DNA from: Adiantum capillus-veneris | Taxonomy: Eukaryota > Streptophyta > Polypodiopsida > Polypodiales > Pteridaceae | DNA: 64,000 nucleotides | Direction of reading: 5' to 3' | Assembly (NCBI GenBank): GCA_014529385.2 | Contig: CM043961.1 | Span: 10,232,978-10,296,977 of the forward strand | Part shown: positions 32,261 through 44,350 of the stretch, piece by piece | How positions within the stretch are numbered: the stretch's first letter is position 1 | Layout: every line of letters begins with the position of its first letter | The notes under the pieces: generated by a model | What the model saw: the letters and a program-made list of their open reading frames with translations, nothing else | The model's database searches: none | Told to the model about the DNA's origin: nothing | Made by a program: the position numbers and the translations under genes

Positions 32261-33290
32261 ATGATTATCTCTACCTGAAACAAGTAGGGGCAATTTCCCG
32301 CGTAAACTTGAAAGATCATTCTTATAGGGATGCCTTGAGGACACCAATACAAGAATTAGACTTTCAGAAGACCTTTGTAGAGACTAATTTACCTTCAAGG
32401 ATACATAAAGACACCCCAATTTGGATGTGTGGGGATTCTCAATCAGGGAGTTTGCAAAGGGAAGACTACGATCTAGATAGAGAGGTGAATAACATGAAAT
32501 TTATACCGGAACCATTCCTTGAACATTTGTTTGAACCCTTCGAATGGGCTCGATACTGGCCACAATGGATGTATGTGTCAATGAATCAACACCTACACAA
32601 TTCTGTGATCCAGAAGGCTATGACATAGTCCCTATCAAAATGGTATTCATCCAGATGATTGAGGAGCAACAAGTCTTTTTGGATCACTACTATGATGCCA
32701 CCGATGAGTTGGAAGAAGAGACATTTACAATTGAATAATCGGACTTAAAAAAAGATAATGTAAGGGCCAAACTTCTACTTCAAGGAGGGTACGAAAGATT
32801 TCTTGAGTTTCCAGACCAACATTGAAGATGTCAACAGAGATACCGGAGAGAGCGAGATAAAAACTTGAGGAAGAAAATTACAAAACAGTCATTGGCTACC
32901 AAAACTCAATTCTTAATGAAAGTAAATGTTGTGGATTGCATGAAAGGCAATGGAAGGTATCCCGACTTGGCACTTAAAGCGCAACAAACCTGAAAGAAAC
33001 AAAAAATTTACAGGCCTGAAACAACCAAGGGAAGAGAGACTCCAATGACAAAAACATAGAGTAAGGCTAAATACAAAGAGTTGAAAAGGACCTTGAAAGA
33101 AATCTAGACAACAAAAATGGAACCAGATAGTGATAAACATGGAGAAATCAATGTTTCATCTCACTATAAAAAAAACACCTTGCAAGATCGCAGGATTGTT
33201 TTCGAGCAACCATTACGAAGTCAATAGGATTGGAAAAATCCTATGAAGGGCCGGAAAATGAAAATGAACCAACCTAATAGAGCCTAGAGA
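32261..33290 (+). pseudogene. Protease-RT linker of GypC
   Basis: Degraded coding sequence without a recognised domain. The part near 33.05-33.25 kb matches the GypA stretch at 8.24-8.44 kb (KYKELKRTLKEI against KYQELKKALKEI). Confidence 0.5.
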
Positions 33291-33299
33291 AGAGCCGAT

Positions 33300-34715
33300 A
33301 CCTGCATACATAACTATGGATCTGTCGCAAGAAGAAGAAGAGATTCTCATAAGGACGTCGAAGGAATATAGAGATGTTTTTGCATAGTCATATAGAGATC
33401 TCAAAGGAGTGGATCCTACAATATGCCAGCATACCATCCCTATGAGAGATGATTCCAAGCCAAGTCGACAAAGACCATACACGTATAATGAGATCTTTAC
33501 CAAAAAAATCAAAGAAGAGATATAAAAACTCAAGGAAGCAAAGTTTATCTATGAGATAGAACACACAGATTGGGTATCACCAATTATTGTGGTGCCTTAA
33601 AAAATGCCAAACTCAGAGTGTGTGTAAATCTCAAAAAAGTGAACTCTGTCATTATACGAGATAGCTATCCTCTTCCCATCATTGAACACGTGCTAGAACA
33701 GGTAGCTGACAAGGAAGCTTATAGATTTTTAGACGGCTTCTCTGGGTACAACCAACTGACAATAGATCCCAAGGACCAACATAAAACAGTCTTTGCTATA
33801 GAATCGGAAATTTTTGCCTATAGAGTCATGCCCTTTGGCTTCACCAATGCACCGGCAACATTCCAAAGGCTGACGAGCCATGTCTTCACGAAAAATCTAC
33901 AAACTTTCGTAGAAATATACATGGATGACCTTTGTGTGCACTCACCAAACGAGAAAGTCATTTTGAGCATTTGCGATGTGTCTTTGAGAATTGCCGCTTA
34001 TATAGGTTTGCCTAAACCCTGAAAAATGTGTTTTAATGGTTAGACAAGGCAAAATTCTTGGACATATTGTGTCTAAAAATGGCATAGCCACAGACATGAA
34101 AAAAGTAGCAGTTGTTGCTAAGATGGCTAGACCAGCAACAGTCAGAGGGGTTTAGACATTTATGGGCATTATGGTTACTATCATAGATTTATCTACATGT
34201 ATGTTGTGATTGCTAAGCCCATTTATAGCCTTATCACTCATTTTGAATGGACCAAAAAATGTGAAGAGTCATTTCAAAAGCTTAAGCAATCTTTGACATC
34301 AACACTGATACTGAAAGCTCTCAACTGTGACACAATATTTTATGTACGCGTTCATGCTTCAAGTTTTGCTATAGGCTATATCTTAGCTCAGCCAAGAAAG
34401 GGGACCATGGATTTTCCTATCTCCTATGCTATCAAACAATTAAACCTGGCAGAAAAAAATTATACAACCATGAAAAGAGAAGGCCTTGGTATGGTGTATT
34501 CGATCAAGAAATTCCAATACTACTTGTTAGTCAACAAGTTTGTCTTTTTCTTAGACCATCAAGCCTTACTCTATTTGGTAAACAAACCCTGCAATGCTGG
34601 AAGGATAGTAAGATGGTTCACCATTTTACTTGAAGTTGAATTCATAGAGGTGGTTAAAAAATGCACCACACACCAAAGAGCGGATCATCTGCATTGTATC
34701 AGTTGGCTGGCTAGA
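33300..34715 (+). pseudogene. Reverse transcriptase and RNase H of GypC
   Basis: RT motifs: KLRVCVNLKKVNSVIIRDSY, RFLDGFSGYNQLTIDPKDQH, AYRVMPFGFTNAPATFQRL and IYMDDLCVHSP. RNase H motifs: VHASSFAIGYILAQPRKG, KNYTTMKREGLGMVYSIKKF and DHQALLYLVNKPCNAGRIVR. Close to GypA throughout. Confidence 0.85.
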
Positions 34716-34769
34716 TGATTGTATCTAAAAAACAAAGATGGACTTCTGCTCTTGTGGATCAATCCTGAG

Positions 34770-35335
34770 GAAAAATAAGCTTACTTGAGTCAAGCACAAC
34801 CACAATAGTAGGACTACACTTTGCACAAGACCAAATCTTACAATGATTAACTTGGTTGGGGATTTATTGGTCTGGCCACTATGAAGAAGGACATTCATCA
34901 ATATGTGAATGAGTGCTCTCAATGTAAAGTAAAAGCCTCCATACCCCATGCCACGTTATTCCACATTGCAGCCACACCACAATGGAGTGGTTACCTGGTA
35001 GAATATCCAACCAATAGAACCTTTTCAAAAAACATGAGTAAAAGACGAAGGAGGGCAATATAAATTGAAGCTGCCAATCACATCTTGATTGGAACCAACT
35101 CTATCAACAAGGGAAAGACCAACATCTTAGGCTATGCGCAAATAGGGAGTAATATCTTCCTATTTTAGAACAAGTACATGCAGGTCCAACAGGAGGTCAC
35201 TTCTCTCATGAAACCATGACCAAAGCTATATTTGTGGTAGGCATATGGTGGCCAACTTTATTTGTAGACGCAAAAGAGTTTGTTCGACAATGCGATGCAT
35301 GTCAAAGAGCAAACATGCCGACAAGGGTCGATAAT
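34770..35335 (+). pseudogene. Doubled H2C2 module of GypC
   Basis: Copy 1 near 34.78-34.94 kb ends KKDIHQYVNECSQCK. Copy 2 near 35.16-35.33 kb has EQVHAGPTGGHFSHET, GIWWPTLFVDAKEFV and QCDACQRA. The linker between them (YLVEYPTNRTFSKNMSKR) matches the GypA linker (YLVTYLSSRTFPEDMSKC). Confidence 0.65.
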
Positions 35336-35800
35336 ATGCCATTTGCAACCTATGATGGGAGCACGAGTCTTTGCTAAGTGGGTTATAGACTTTGTAGGAC
35401 CAATCCAAGCACCAACTTACAAAACTTAGGCACAATATATTATTGTGGCCATAGATTACTTCACCAAGTGGGCTGAGGCACGGGCCACCAGGAAGAACGA
35501 TGCTAGAACCACTATTTGTTGAAACCAGAGGACTTAGTCTTACTATATTTGTTGAAACAACATATACCCAAATTAAAAAAAAAAGGACATGGTCCTTTTT
35601 TCATTGAAAATGTTTCATCAAGCGGTGCAGTCAAGTTGGCTACATTAGACGAAGAAATTATGGCAAATTGGATAAGTGGATATCGGCTCTGTAAATACAA
35701 TCTTCCCTTCACTAATGAGATTGTGCAGAGAATGCATGCAGCCAATGAAGGAAAGCTTAAATTACAACATGTGATAGATGAGGCTTAGGAGGAGGCTCGC
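35336..35800 (+). pseudogene. Integrase remnant of GypC
   Basis: The start of the core (FAKWVIDFVGPIQAPTYKT-like) and the C-terminal block (FFIENVSSSGAVKLATLDEE, MANWISGYRLCKYNLP) are recognisable. The region is shorter than in GypA. Confidence 0.7.
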
Positions 35801-35889
35801 ATTCATATTCTAAAATGAAAAGCTACAAAGCAACCTGTTCTACAAGCTATACCACTCAATACTCTCCAAGTTCAGCCCATAGGTGAGGA

Positions 35890-36300
35890 TGAGGTAGAGA
35901 CTGATGATGAGTGGATGGATGGTCTTGATATGCGGATCAACGTGAATCTAAAAGAGGGATACAAAGTGAAATTTTTAGCGAACATGGGAGCTTGATCCAA
36001 TGCTATCAATTACTCAACTTATCTCAAGGCAACTACCCAACCACTTGAGTACTATCGAGCCATTGTCAAAGGCTGTAACAAACCAATCACTCCAAAACTA
36101 TGAAAAATTAACTTGAATATAATGGTTCATGGATTTTCTTTCCCGCATACCTTCATACGTATTGCCGATGAACACATGAATGATGGCCTAAGGCTAGGGG
36201 ATCCATGGATGAGAACCTACAAAGCAATACAAGATTGGGATGCCCAAATGCTGGAACTCACACTTGAAAGGAGGACAACTAAGAATACCATTTACATACA
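35890..36300 (+). pseudogene. Second retropepsin-like domain of GypC
   Basis: INYSTYLKATTQPLEYYRAI, VKGCNKPITPK, LNIMVHGFSFPHTFIRIADE and GDPWMRTYKAIQDWDAQMLE. Collinear with the GypA domain at 11.78-12.12 kb, so it is a shared trait of the clan. Confidence 0.55.
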
Positions 36301-36419
36301 GTAAGGAAGAATGGAAAGGATCTCTCGTTAATTTCCCATCTAGGAAGAAAAAGTTATCAGTCACAAATACGACCATTACTCCATTAAATACTGCTTCTAG
36401 CCAGCCTCCTATGTAAAGA

Positions 36420-36700
36420 GTCAAGAAAATCTGGGTACCCAAGACCCAACTCAAGAACCAACCTCAACAAGTATGGGTGCCAAAAATATTTCTCATGTCG
36501 TCGACAATTTTAAAGAAAAAGCATTACATCCATCTGCTCAACAGAAGTCACCGCTACTCAAGAGGACATGGATATGGCAACCAAAGAAGCAAATTACAGT
36601 CACAAAAAGACCAAATATCCACGGCAAACAAGTTCAACAATGGGTACCAAAGACCCCACAACAAGTCAAGCCGGCTACATTCAGGATAAGTTGGTAGAGA
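36420..36700 (+). pseudogene. WVPK-repeat tail of GypC
   Basis: Four repeats in a basic context: KIWVPKTQLKNQ, QVWVPKIFL, WIWQPKKQITVTKR and QQWVPKTPQQVK. It corresponds to the two-repeat tail of GypA. Confidence 0.55.
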
Positions 36701-38377
36701 AGAGATAGAAAAAATTTGAAGCAAATCGGATCAAAAAGTTCAGTGGTGGCCCGACTAGTCATCTGGGACAACTTACGACAGAATGATCAAGGGATGTCAG
36801 TTTTCAAAAAAATTCAATCCAAGAGTATGCAATTAGACCTAATGAGCTCATTGGGTAGGTAATTGAGAGGAGGGGTCGGGAAAGTCCAGGTATGTATAGC
36901 CCTATAGGCCAATATTTCTCTCATTTGCATTCTAGACCTTAGAGAAAGAGCTCTGAGTGGTGGATTTTGGAGACCTTCCACGCTCTCCTACACACTGCTT
37001 GCTGACTCTTACTCACTCCAGCCATGAGGGGTAAGTTCCTAACTACATCTAGAAGTGTTTTGAATACCACATTGTCAACCATAGGAGTTATAATGGGCAT
37101 GATAACACATGGCAATCTGGGAACAATTAGGGGAAAAAATGCTAACACCGGCACCTGACACCCAAATTGCACCAACATTGAACTAGAGGCTCATCACTAG
37201 GGAGGCAACACTTTTCTAACCTCCAAAGTGCAAAGGGAGTCAAAAAATCTGACCTGGCATCTTCGGCGTGCCGAAGATGAAGGAGTCAGATGGGGACCAA
37301 CATTTATAAATGTTTTAAGGCCATCATGTTAAGGAACTGTGGAGATTAGGGATGTAGTTGAGGCTCAATCATCAATATAGGACAAAAAGACCATATTCAC
37401 ACCCCAAAGCGACATTTTTCACCAGAATGCAAAATCTTGACACAACTCATCTCAAAATCAAGGGGGGCACTCTCTACACCATGCTGGACGTCCACCAACC
37501 TCCAAGGAGCAAGTAACTAGTGATTAGTGACTCCAAGTCAAACCTTGCTCAATAGAAGACGGTCAACCTCATCGGGAACTATGTCAGCTACTAAGAAATG
37601 AACCAAGGGTTCCAACTACCATCATTTACGTAGTAGAAGCTAGATAGGGCAAAAGCAAGGCCTAAAGTGCAATAAAGTGTAAAGGCCTAAAGTGCCGAAG
37701 ATGACTCACTAGCATGGCACCATTTTTTGGCACCCCCTTCTACACTAGCATGTTTTCCCTCCCCATCACGAACACTACATCACATTGTAACACTTTTTTC
37801 ATGCAAATACTCATAAAACATACTGTGCCACATCCCATAGCCATCAATGCCCAATTCTTACTTTTAGCTTTCCAAATCAAACCCAACATCAACCATCATC
37901 AATAATAAATGCTCTAGGACCCATCAAAGTACCAAAAATAAGAAATGGCCATAAATCACCCTCTTTTTATCTTAGGCATGCCTAAGAAAGAAATGGCAAT
38001 GGAAGAGCCTAACTTGCTTCTGTGATACACAGATGTGTTCACAGTGGTCACATTAAACACTTTCCCAAGTTTTATCAAGTTTGACAAATCCTAATTTGGT
38101 CGATTACCAAAATTACAGAATGCGGTCAAGCAGACATTTAATTGTTCATAAAAGTCCAAAAGCTCTCAAGATTCTTGTAGATGACACCATTTTTGCATGC
38201 ACCTACACCCATTTGCATCTTAGGCGCACCGGAGATAGACTTTGCCAAAATTGTAATTTTTAGCGCTTTAGTTGTGCTACTTGGTTGTAACTTGCTAGAA
38301 TGTTCTAATCTCTGAATGTGCTAATACACTATTAGGTTCTCTCTCATCTACATTGGGAGCTCAGAAGAAAAAAACCA
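36701..38377 (+). other. Post-integrase noncoding spacer of GypC
   Basis: Aligns in parts to GypA 13.41-13.66 kb. ATGAGGGGTAAGTTC at 37024-37038 is identical to GypA 13634-13648. A pyrimidine-rich stretch with AG (TTCTCTCTCATCTACATTGG near 38.34 kb) lies just before the extra ORF, as in a 3' splice site. The palindromes lie between. Confidence 0.5.
37258..38237 (+). repeat. Palindrome array in the GypC spacer (GGC-GCC class)
   Basis: 37258-37279 is a clean hairpin: CATCTTCGGC, loop GT, GCCGAAGATG. A half-site GTGCCGAAGATGA lies at 37692-37703. 37971-37986 is the perfect palindrome CTTAGGCATGCCTAAG. 38218-38237 is ATCTTAGGCGCACCGGAGAT, imperfect. This is the class found in the GypB leader, not the GypA class. 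Confidence 0.75.
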
Positions 38378-38450
38378 TGAAGCAAAAATTTGTTGAACTC
38401 CCACCATATCAGTTGGAGGAAGACTCCTTCAGACAGGCAAACGTCACCTG
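38378..38450 (+). pseudogene. Start of the GypC extra ORF, left of LardF
   Basis: MKQKFVELPPYQLEEDSFRQ matches the GypA extra ORF near its start (ELSAYQLDPDSIKAA). It stops where LardF begins. Confidence 0.6.
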
Positions 38451-38542
38451 GCAAGCAGAAAAATATCAAAAGGAATGAAATACTTAGCTTTTGATTATCA
38501 AGATCCTCAGTCTTTGGAGCGTAGCCTAGGCTCTGATACCAC

Positions 38543-39028
38543 TGCTACAAACGGCAACATTGTCAGCCCTGCAAAATAGCAAAAACAATATACTATAAGC
38601 CATGAAACGAACAAATCCGCATACCTCGAATCACACAACGCATAGTCCAATTTGTACACGAGCAGAGAGAGACAAAGAGAAAGATAGATTGAGAGAGCAC
38701 ATGTAGACACACCTCCTAGAGCGGAGTGCTACGCCAACACGGCAAGAGAGAAGAGGGGAGAGGAGAGGAGAATAACACAGACACTGGGTGCAATCTCCCC
38801 CCGTGCAAGAGTGACCATTTCCCTCTTGCACGTATTTCATTTATAGATTTCTTGAATGGTCAATGTGAGTTTAAACTAGCCGGCCGGTCATAAATGGCCA
38901 AAGTTCATAAAGAGCACTTGAATAATAAAATGTACAATATATATATTTTCATTCGCAAAGGCCTAGCTCGGTCTAGTCTTTTCCACCTGTCACATCTACA
39001 ATGAATAATAAAAATCAATTCCATAACA
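38543..39028 (-). repeat. 3' LTR of LardF
   Basis: Minus strand TGTTATGG to TGTAGCA, 486 bp. PPT CCAACGGAGAGGTA (minus strand, 39029-39042) lies immediately before it. Confidence 0.85.
38803..38831 (-). promoter_or_regulatory. Stem-loop just downstream of the LardF TATA box
   Basis: Perfect 9-bp stem GTGCAAGAG/CTCTTGCAC with an 11-base loop. On the minus strand it lies about 15-45 bases after CTATAAATGAAAT, near the expected RNA start. The same hairpin is intact in the other LTR at 44124-44152. Confidence 0.55.
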
Positions 39029-39447
39029 TACCTCTCCGTTGGAAAGCAACTGTCCTTAGTTGCGAAGGTAAAAATCTGCAAACAATACTTGTCAAAAACA
39101 ATGATTAGAAAACTGTATCAAAGAAAAATACATAAAAATAGACAATATTGTTTATGCTTGCCGTCATCCACATACTACCTATTCTAGTGTCCCATACCAC
39201 TAGAATAAGCAGTATACGTCATATCCTGATGAATCAAGATATCATTGGTCACACTCATCATTCAATAATCAACTCTTATCAATCTCAAGTTTACTTTCAT
39301 AAATACTATCGTGACAAAAAATCATCATATAGCAATTTCATATCCAATTCCAAATCCAAATCCAAATATTCTTCATTTTGTATATTTGGGTAACAAAATC
39401 GTACCAGTTTTTACAGTGGTGGCACTATAGCATGGTTTTGTGATCGG

Positions 39448-39598
39448 TGTTGCCTAAATCGACGAATCTACATCCGACGTGCTGCCTAAACCGGCGAGTC
39501 TGCACTAATGCTGCCTAAATCGACGAATCTGCATTTGGTATTTTGTAAAAATTATGAATCTGTAATTTATCAATGTGCTGCCTAAATCTACACCAAGA
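39448..39598. repeat. ~30-bp tandem repeats in LardF
   Basis: TGCTGCCTAAATCGACGAAT-type units start at 39448, 39480, 39509 and 39576, the last after a gap. Confidence 0.75.
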
Positions 39599-41899
39599 TA
39601 AGCATTGACACACTGTCTATATGTGTGCCTGTGACCAATGGACTAGACATGGCATAAAAAGTGAAAAATAAATTACCTATTTGATATGAAATTGGAATAG
39701 ACTCGAATGTGGAAGCATGTACCAAATGTTAGCGATCATCGCACATCAACCGAGCTTGTGTAAGTAGTGGTATGACAAGTCATCTCAGTAAGAGTCCAAT
39801 CAAAGAAAGTAGAACCCATGAGATGACATTAGAAACAATGAATTTTGCAACATAATGTAAACAAGTAAGGGAGCATTTGGGAAAAAAAATTTATTGCCTG
39901 CTGCAAAGGTACTTGGGTATCAATAGGGGTGTGACAATATCTACAAAAAGACTCAGTTAAAAGAAATCAAATATAATAAATATTAATTTATCAAATCACT
40001 ATGAAACTAGAGGATTTTCATGTAAGGAGATATGGTGAAGGGTGGGGGAATTTGGAAGGGCGAAGATAAGAGAAGAGACGCGATAAGTACTTGTGGTGAA
40101 TTAGATAATGTTACTTGTAGGTCTAAAGATACATAGAGAGATTTTACTTATCAGAGAGAATTGTAATGATGTCTCAAGAGGGTTATTATCAAAATGCATT
40201 AAGAAATGTCATACCTGGAGCTTGAGAACATTGTATTTAGATTTATTTGCAAAACTTTTCTAAAAAACAAAGCACTAAAAATGACTTTGTGTTAAATTTA
40301 ACAACAATCTAATCGTACACTAAATTTTAGTGGCCAAAAGGTGGAAGATCTTGAGGCTATTGATTTTAAAACTGATAATACATGAGAATCTATACGAAAT
40401 GGGAACAATCATAGTGATAGACATATAGGGGACATGACATGGTAACAGTGAGAAGTTGACATCATGAATGTGTGATATATTTGCTTACCATTGACATTAA
40501 AAGTGGAAATATAATGCACAAAGAGTTTGTGTAATTAAATTTAGGTAGATTCATTTGAAAAGAACGCTAAATGAACATAGAACACAATTATGAACATTTT
40601 AATACCAATAGGAAGAACTTATCGAGTGTATGAGTATAAGTTGTAGGGAAACTTGTGCTCAGATAGTTTTGAAGCACTTAATTTGGCTGAAAGTTTCATT
40701 GAAAAATTGCTTTAAACTCAATGACCATGTTCAACTAGAATGAACAAAGTTGCTCCGGATAAGCTGCAATTCTAAGGGTGGGTAGTGTATGACACTAGTG
40801 CCCAAATTATATATGAACCATGCCTTTTGTGTTGTTCAGGTACCAGGTAGATACGCATTCTCTATCTCTCTTTTTTTTAAATGCAATTAGTGGATTATTA
40901 TACGTTGCATAGTTGTCAAAAAGAAAAAAAACATGATTGATGTCAATTATCAAAACAATGGATCTTAGTAAAATCACACCGTCAATGCGCGAGGATACCC
41001 AAGAAAGAGCGTAATCGTTCAATCTTGACTAGCACAAGTGGAAAGACCGGCAATATAATGAATACTACTGTAATACAGAAGCATGATTCTAGTAACTTTA
41101 TAATTACCTCAAGGTAGCAGAATATCATTTTTCATAAAATATCATGAGGAGAAGCAATTTGAATTATATAATTTGAATCATGATATCTTATGCAGAAGAA
41201 TCTATGTAATTGCATGATGAATTAATTTGGGGCTTTAGTTTGCTATAATAGGCGTAAATCTGTGAGAGTGCGAAGAGAGGACGAGTGCATCAAGTCCCAA
41301 GATTGTGAAGACCTAGTTAATGCCCATAGAGAAAGAGAAGTAGAAGAAGAATTCAAGGCAGACTATTGTGGGAATAAACCTAGGAAATGTAGCATCCCAC
41401 GAAAATATAGTGTTCGAGGACAAGCACTCGCAAGCAGCCACCTTGACCTTCAGGAAAGATGGCGTAGGCATTGGTTATATTCAGGAGAGCTGAGCTCACT
41501 CTTGCCAATATAAGGTCGCAAAACAAGTGAAACACAGACACTCTCTCGAAAGAAAAGAAAAGAAAAAATCTGCTTGCAATTGCAATTAGAGTAGATGATG
41601 TGCTTTTGCTGCACTACCTCAACTGATTTTTTTTTGCTGCCATTGATACTGCATTTGAAAACTCGCCTGTAGTTGACAAGGGTATGACCATATGGCTACT
41701 GCACTAACCAAAGCAACGACAACAGCATTCTCGAGCTCCAAACCCCTATAGCCTGCCGAGCTGCACTAATGACAGCCAAGGGACTGCATGGTTGACCATG
41801 TCATGGAGGGCAAGGCCTTGTTGCCACCTTAATAAAACAAAGTTAGCATGAACGGAAATAGAGGTAGCATCTATGGTGGACGACCACTGAAACTACTCA
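39599..41899. other. LardF interior, noncoding
   Basis: AT-rich; no domain recognised. One open stretch of 83 codons at 41262-41513 (plus strand, basic, REDECIKSQDCEDL) resembles nothing I know. Confidence 0.4.
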
Positions 41900-43060
<1,161 letters not shown>

Positions 43061-43772
43061 TATGGGTGATGATAAGGCAAAAGCTTTATAATGCTACCCT
43101 GCAGAACTGTACCAAAGCTTTAGGTAGTGGTCATGGAAATGCCCCTAGTGTGCTTGCCTACTCTTGTTGCTTCATATTCTTTCGTATTCTTTCTAAATTT
43201 TAATATTCAGGATAATTATGTTTAGCAAACTATCCCACTAGCTTGAGAGATTAGTTTGGTTTCTTGTCGACTAGTATCAATATGGTTTAAATCCCTCGGA
43301 TAGACGTTGAGGTTTCATTGATTTGTCACAATGGTTTTTTTTGTGTATATCTTGTTCTTCACCTCCAGCTATTGATTGTAAGGCCAAGGCTTGATCAACA
43401 ATATCTCTAAAATCTTGACGGGAGTACTCTTACGGCCTTAAATCTTCTCTATTACTACGACCACTTCTTCTTCTTCTCTTTTTGTACTTACTCTGTTATT
43501 ACAGAATTCGATTATACTCTCTATTTATAGAGTTCCATCATAGGTAAATATATATTCTGTTGCTATTTTTGTGTCTGGATTCACAGTCTAATCCACGTTA
43601 TAATCTCTCATCATGCGAGTATAAATAGCATTAAACATTAAAGTCGATCACTTATACTTCACTAAAATAGTTGCGTTATTTTCAGGTATTAACCAAATCC
43701 AAAAGCCACTAACTATCCAATACATTTAACACTAATTTTATTTTTAACAAGTTGAATCAATTAAACGCATGT
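43061..43772. other. LardF interior, noncoding (leader side)
   Basis: AT-rich sequence with no recognised motif, running up to the duplicated leader piece at 43773. Confidence 0.4.
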
Positions 43773-43852
43773 GCAAGCAGAAAAATATCAAAAGGAATGA
43801 AATTCTTAGCTTTTGATTATCAAGATCCTCAGTCTTTGGAGCGTAGCCTGGG

Positions 43853-43864
43853 CTCTGATACCAC
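43853..43864 (-). other. Primer-binding site of LardF
   Basis: Minus strand TGGTATCAGAGC (initiator tRNA-Met), one base after the 5' LTR end. The duplicate lies at 38530-38541. Confidence 0.85.
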
Positions 43865-43865
43865 T

Positions 43866-44350
43866 GCTACAGATGGAAACATCGCGAGCCCTGCAAAATA
43901 GCAAAAACAATATACTACAAGCCATGAAACGAACAAATCTCCATACCTCGAATCACACAACACATAGTCCAAGTTGTACACGAGCAGAGAGAGACAAAGA
44001 CAAAGATAGATTGAGAGACCACGTGCAGGCACACCTCCTAGAGCGGAGTGCTACGCCAACATGGTGAGAGAGAAGAGGGGAGAGGAGAGGAGAATAACAC
44101 AGACACTGGGTGCAATCCCCGCCGTGCAAGAGTGACCATTTCCCTCTTGCACGTATTTCATTTATAGATTTCTTGAATGGTCAATGTGAGTACAAACTGG
44201 CCGGCTGGTCATAAATGGCTAAAGCTCATAAAGAGCACTTGAATAATAAAATGTACAATATATATATTTTCATTCGCAAAGGCCTAGCTCGGTCTAGTCT
44301 TTTCCACCTGTCACATCTGCAATGAATAATAAAATATCAATCCCATAACA
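43866..44350 (-). repeat. 5' LTR of LardF
   Basis: 485 bp; same ends as 38543-39028, and carries the same stem-loop at 44124-44152. Confidence 0.85.
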
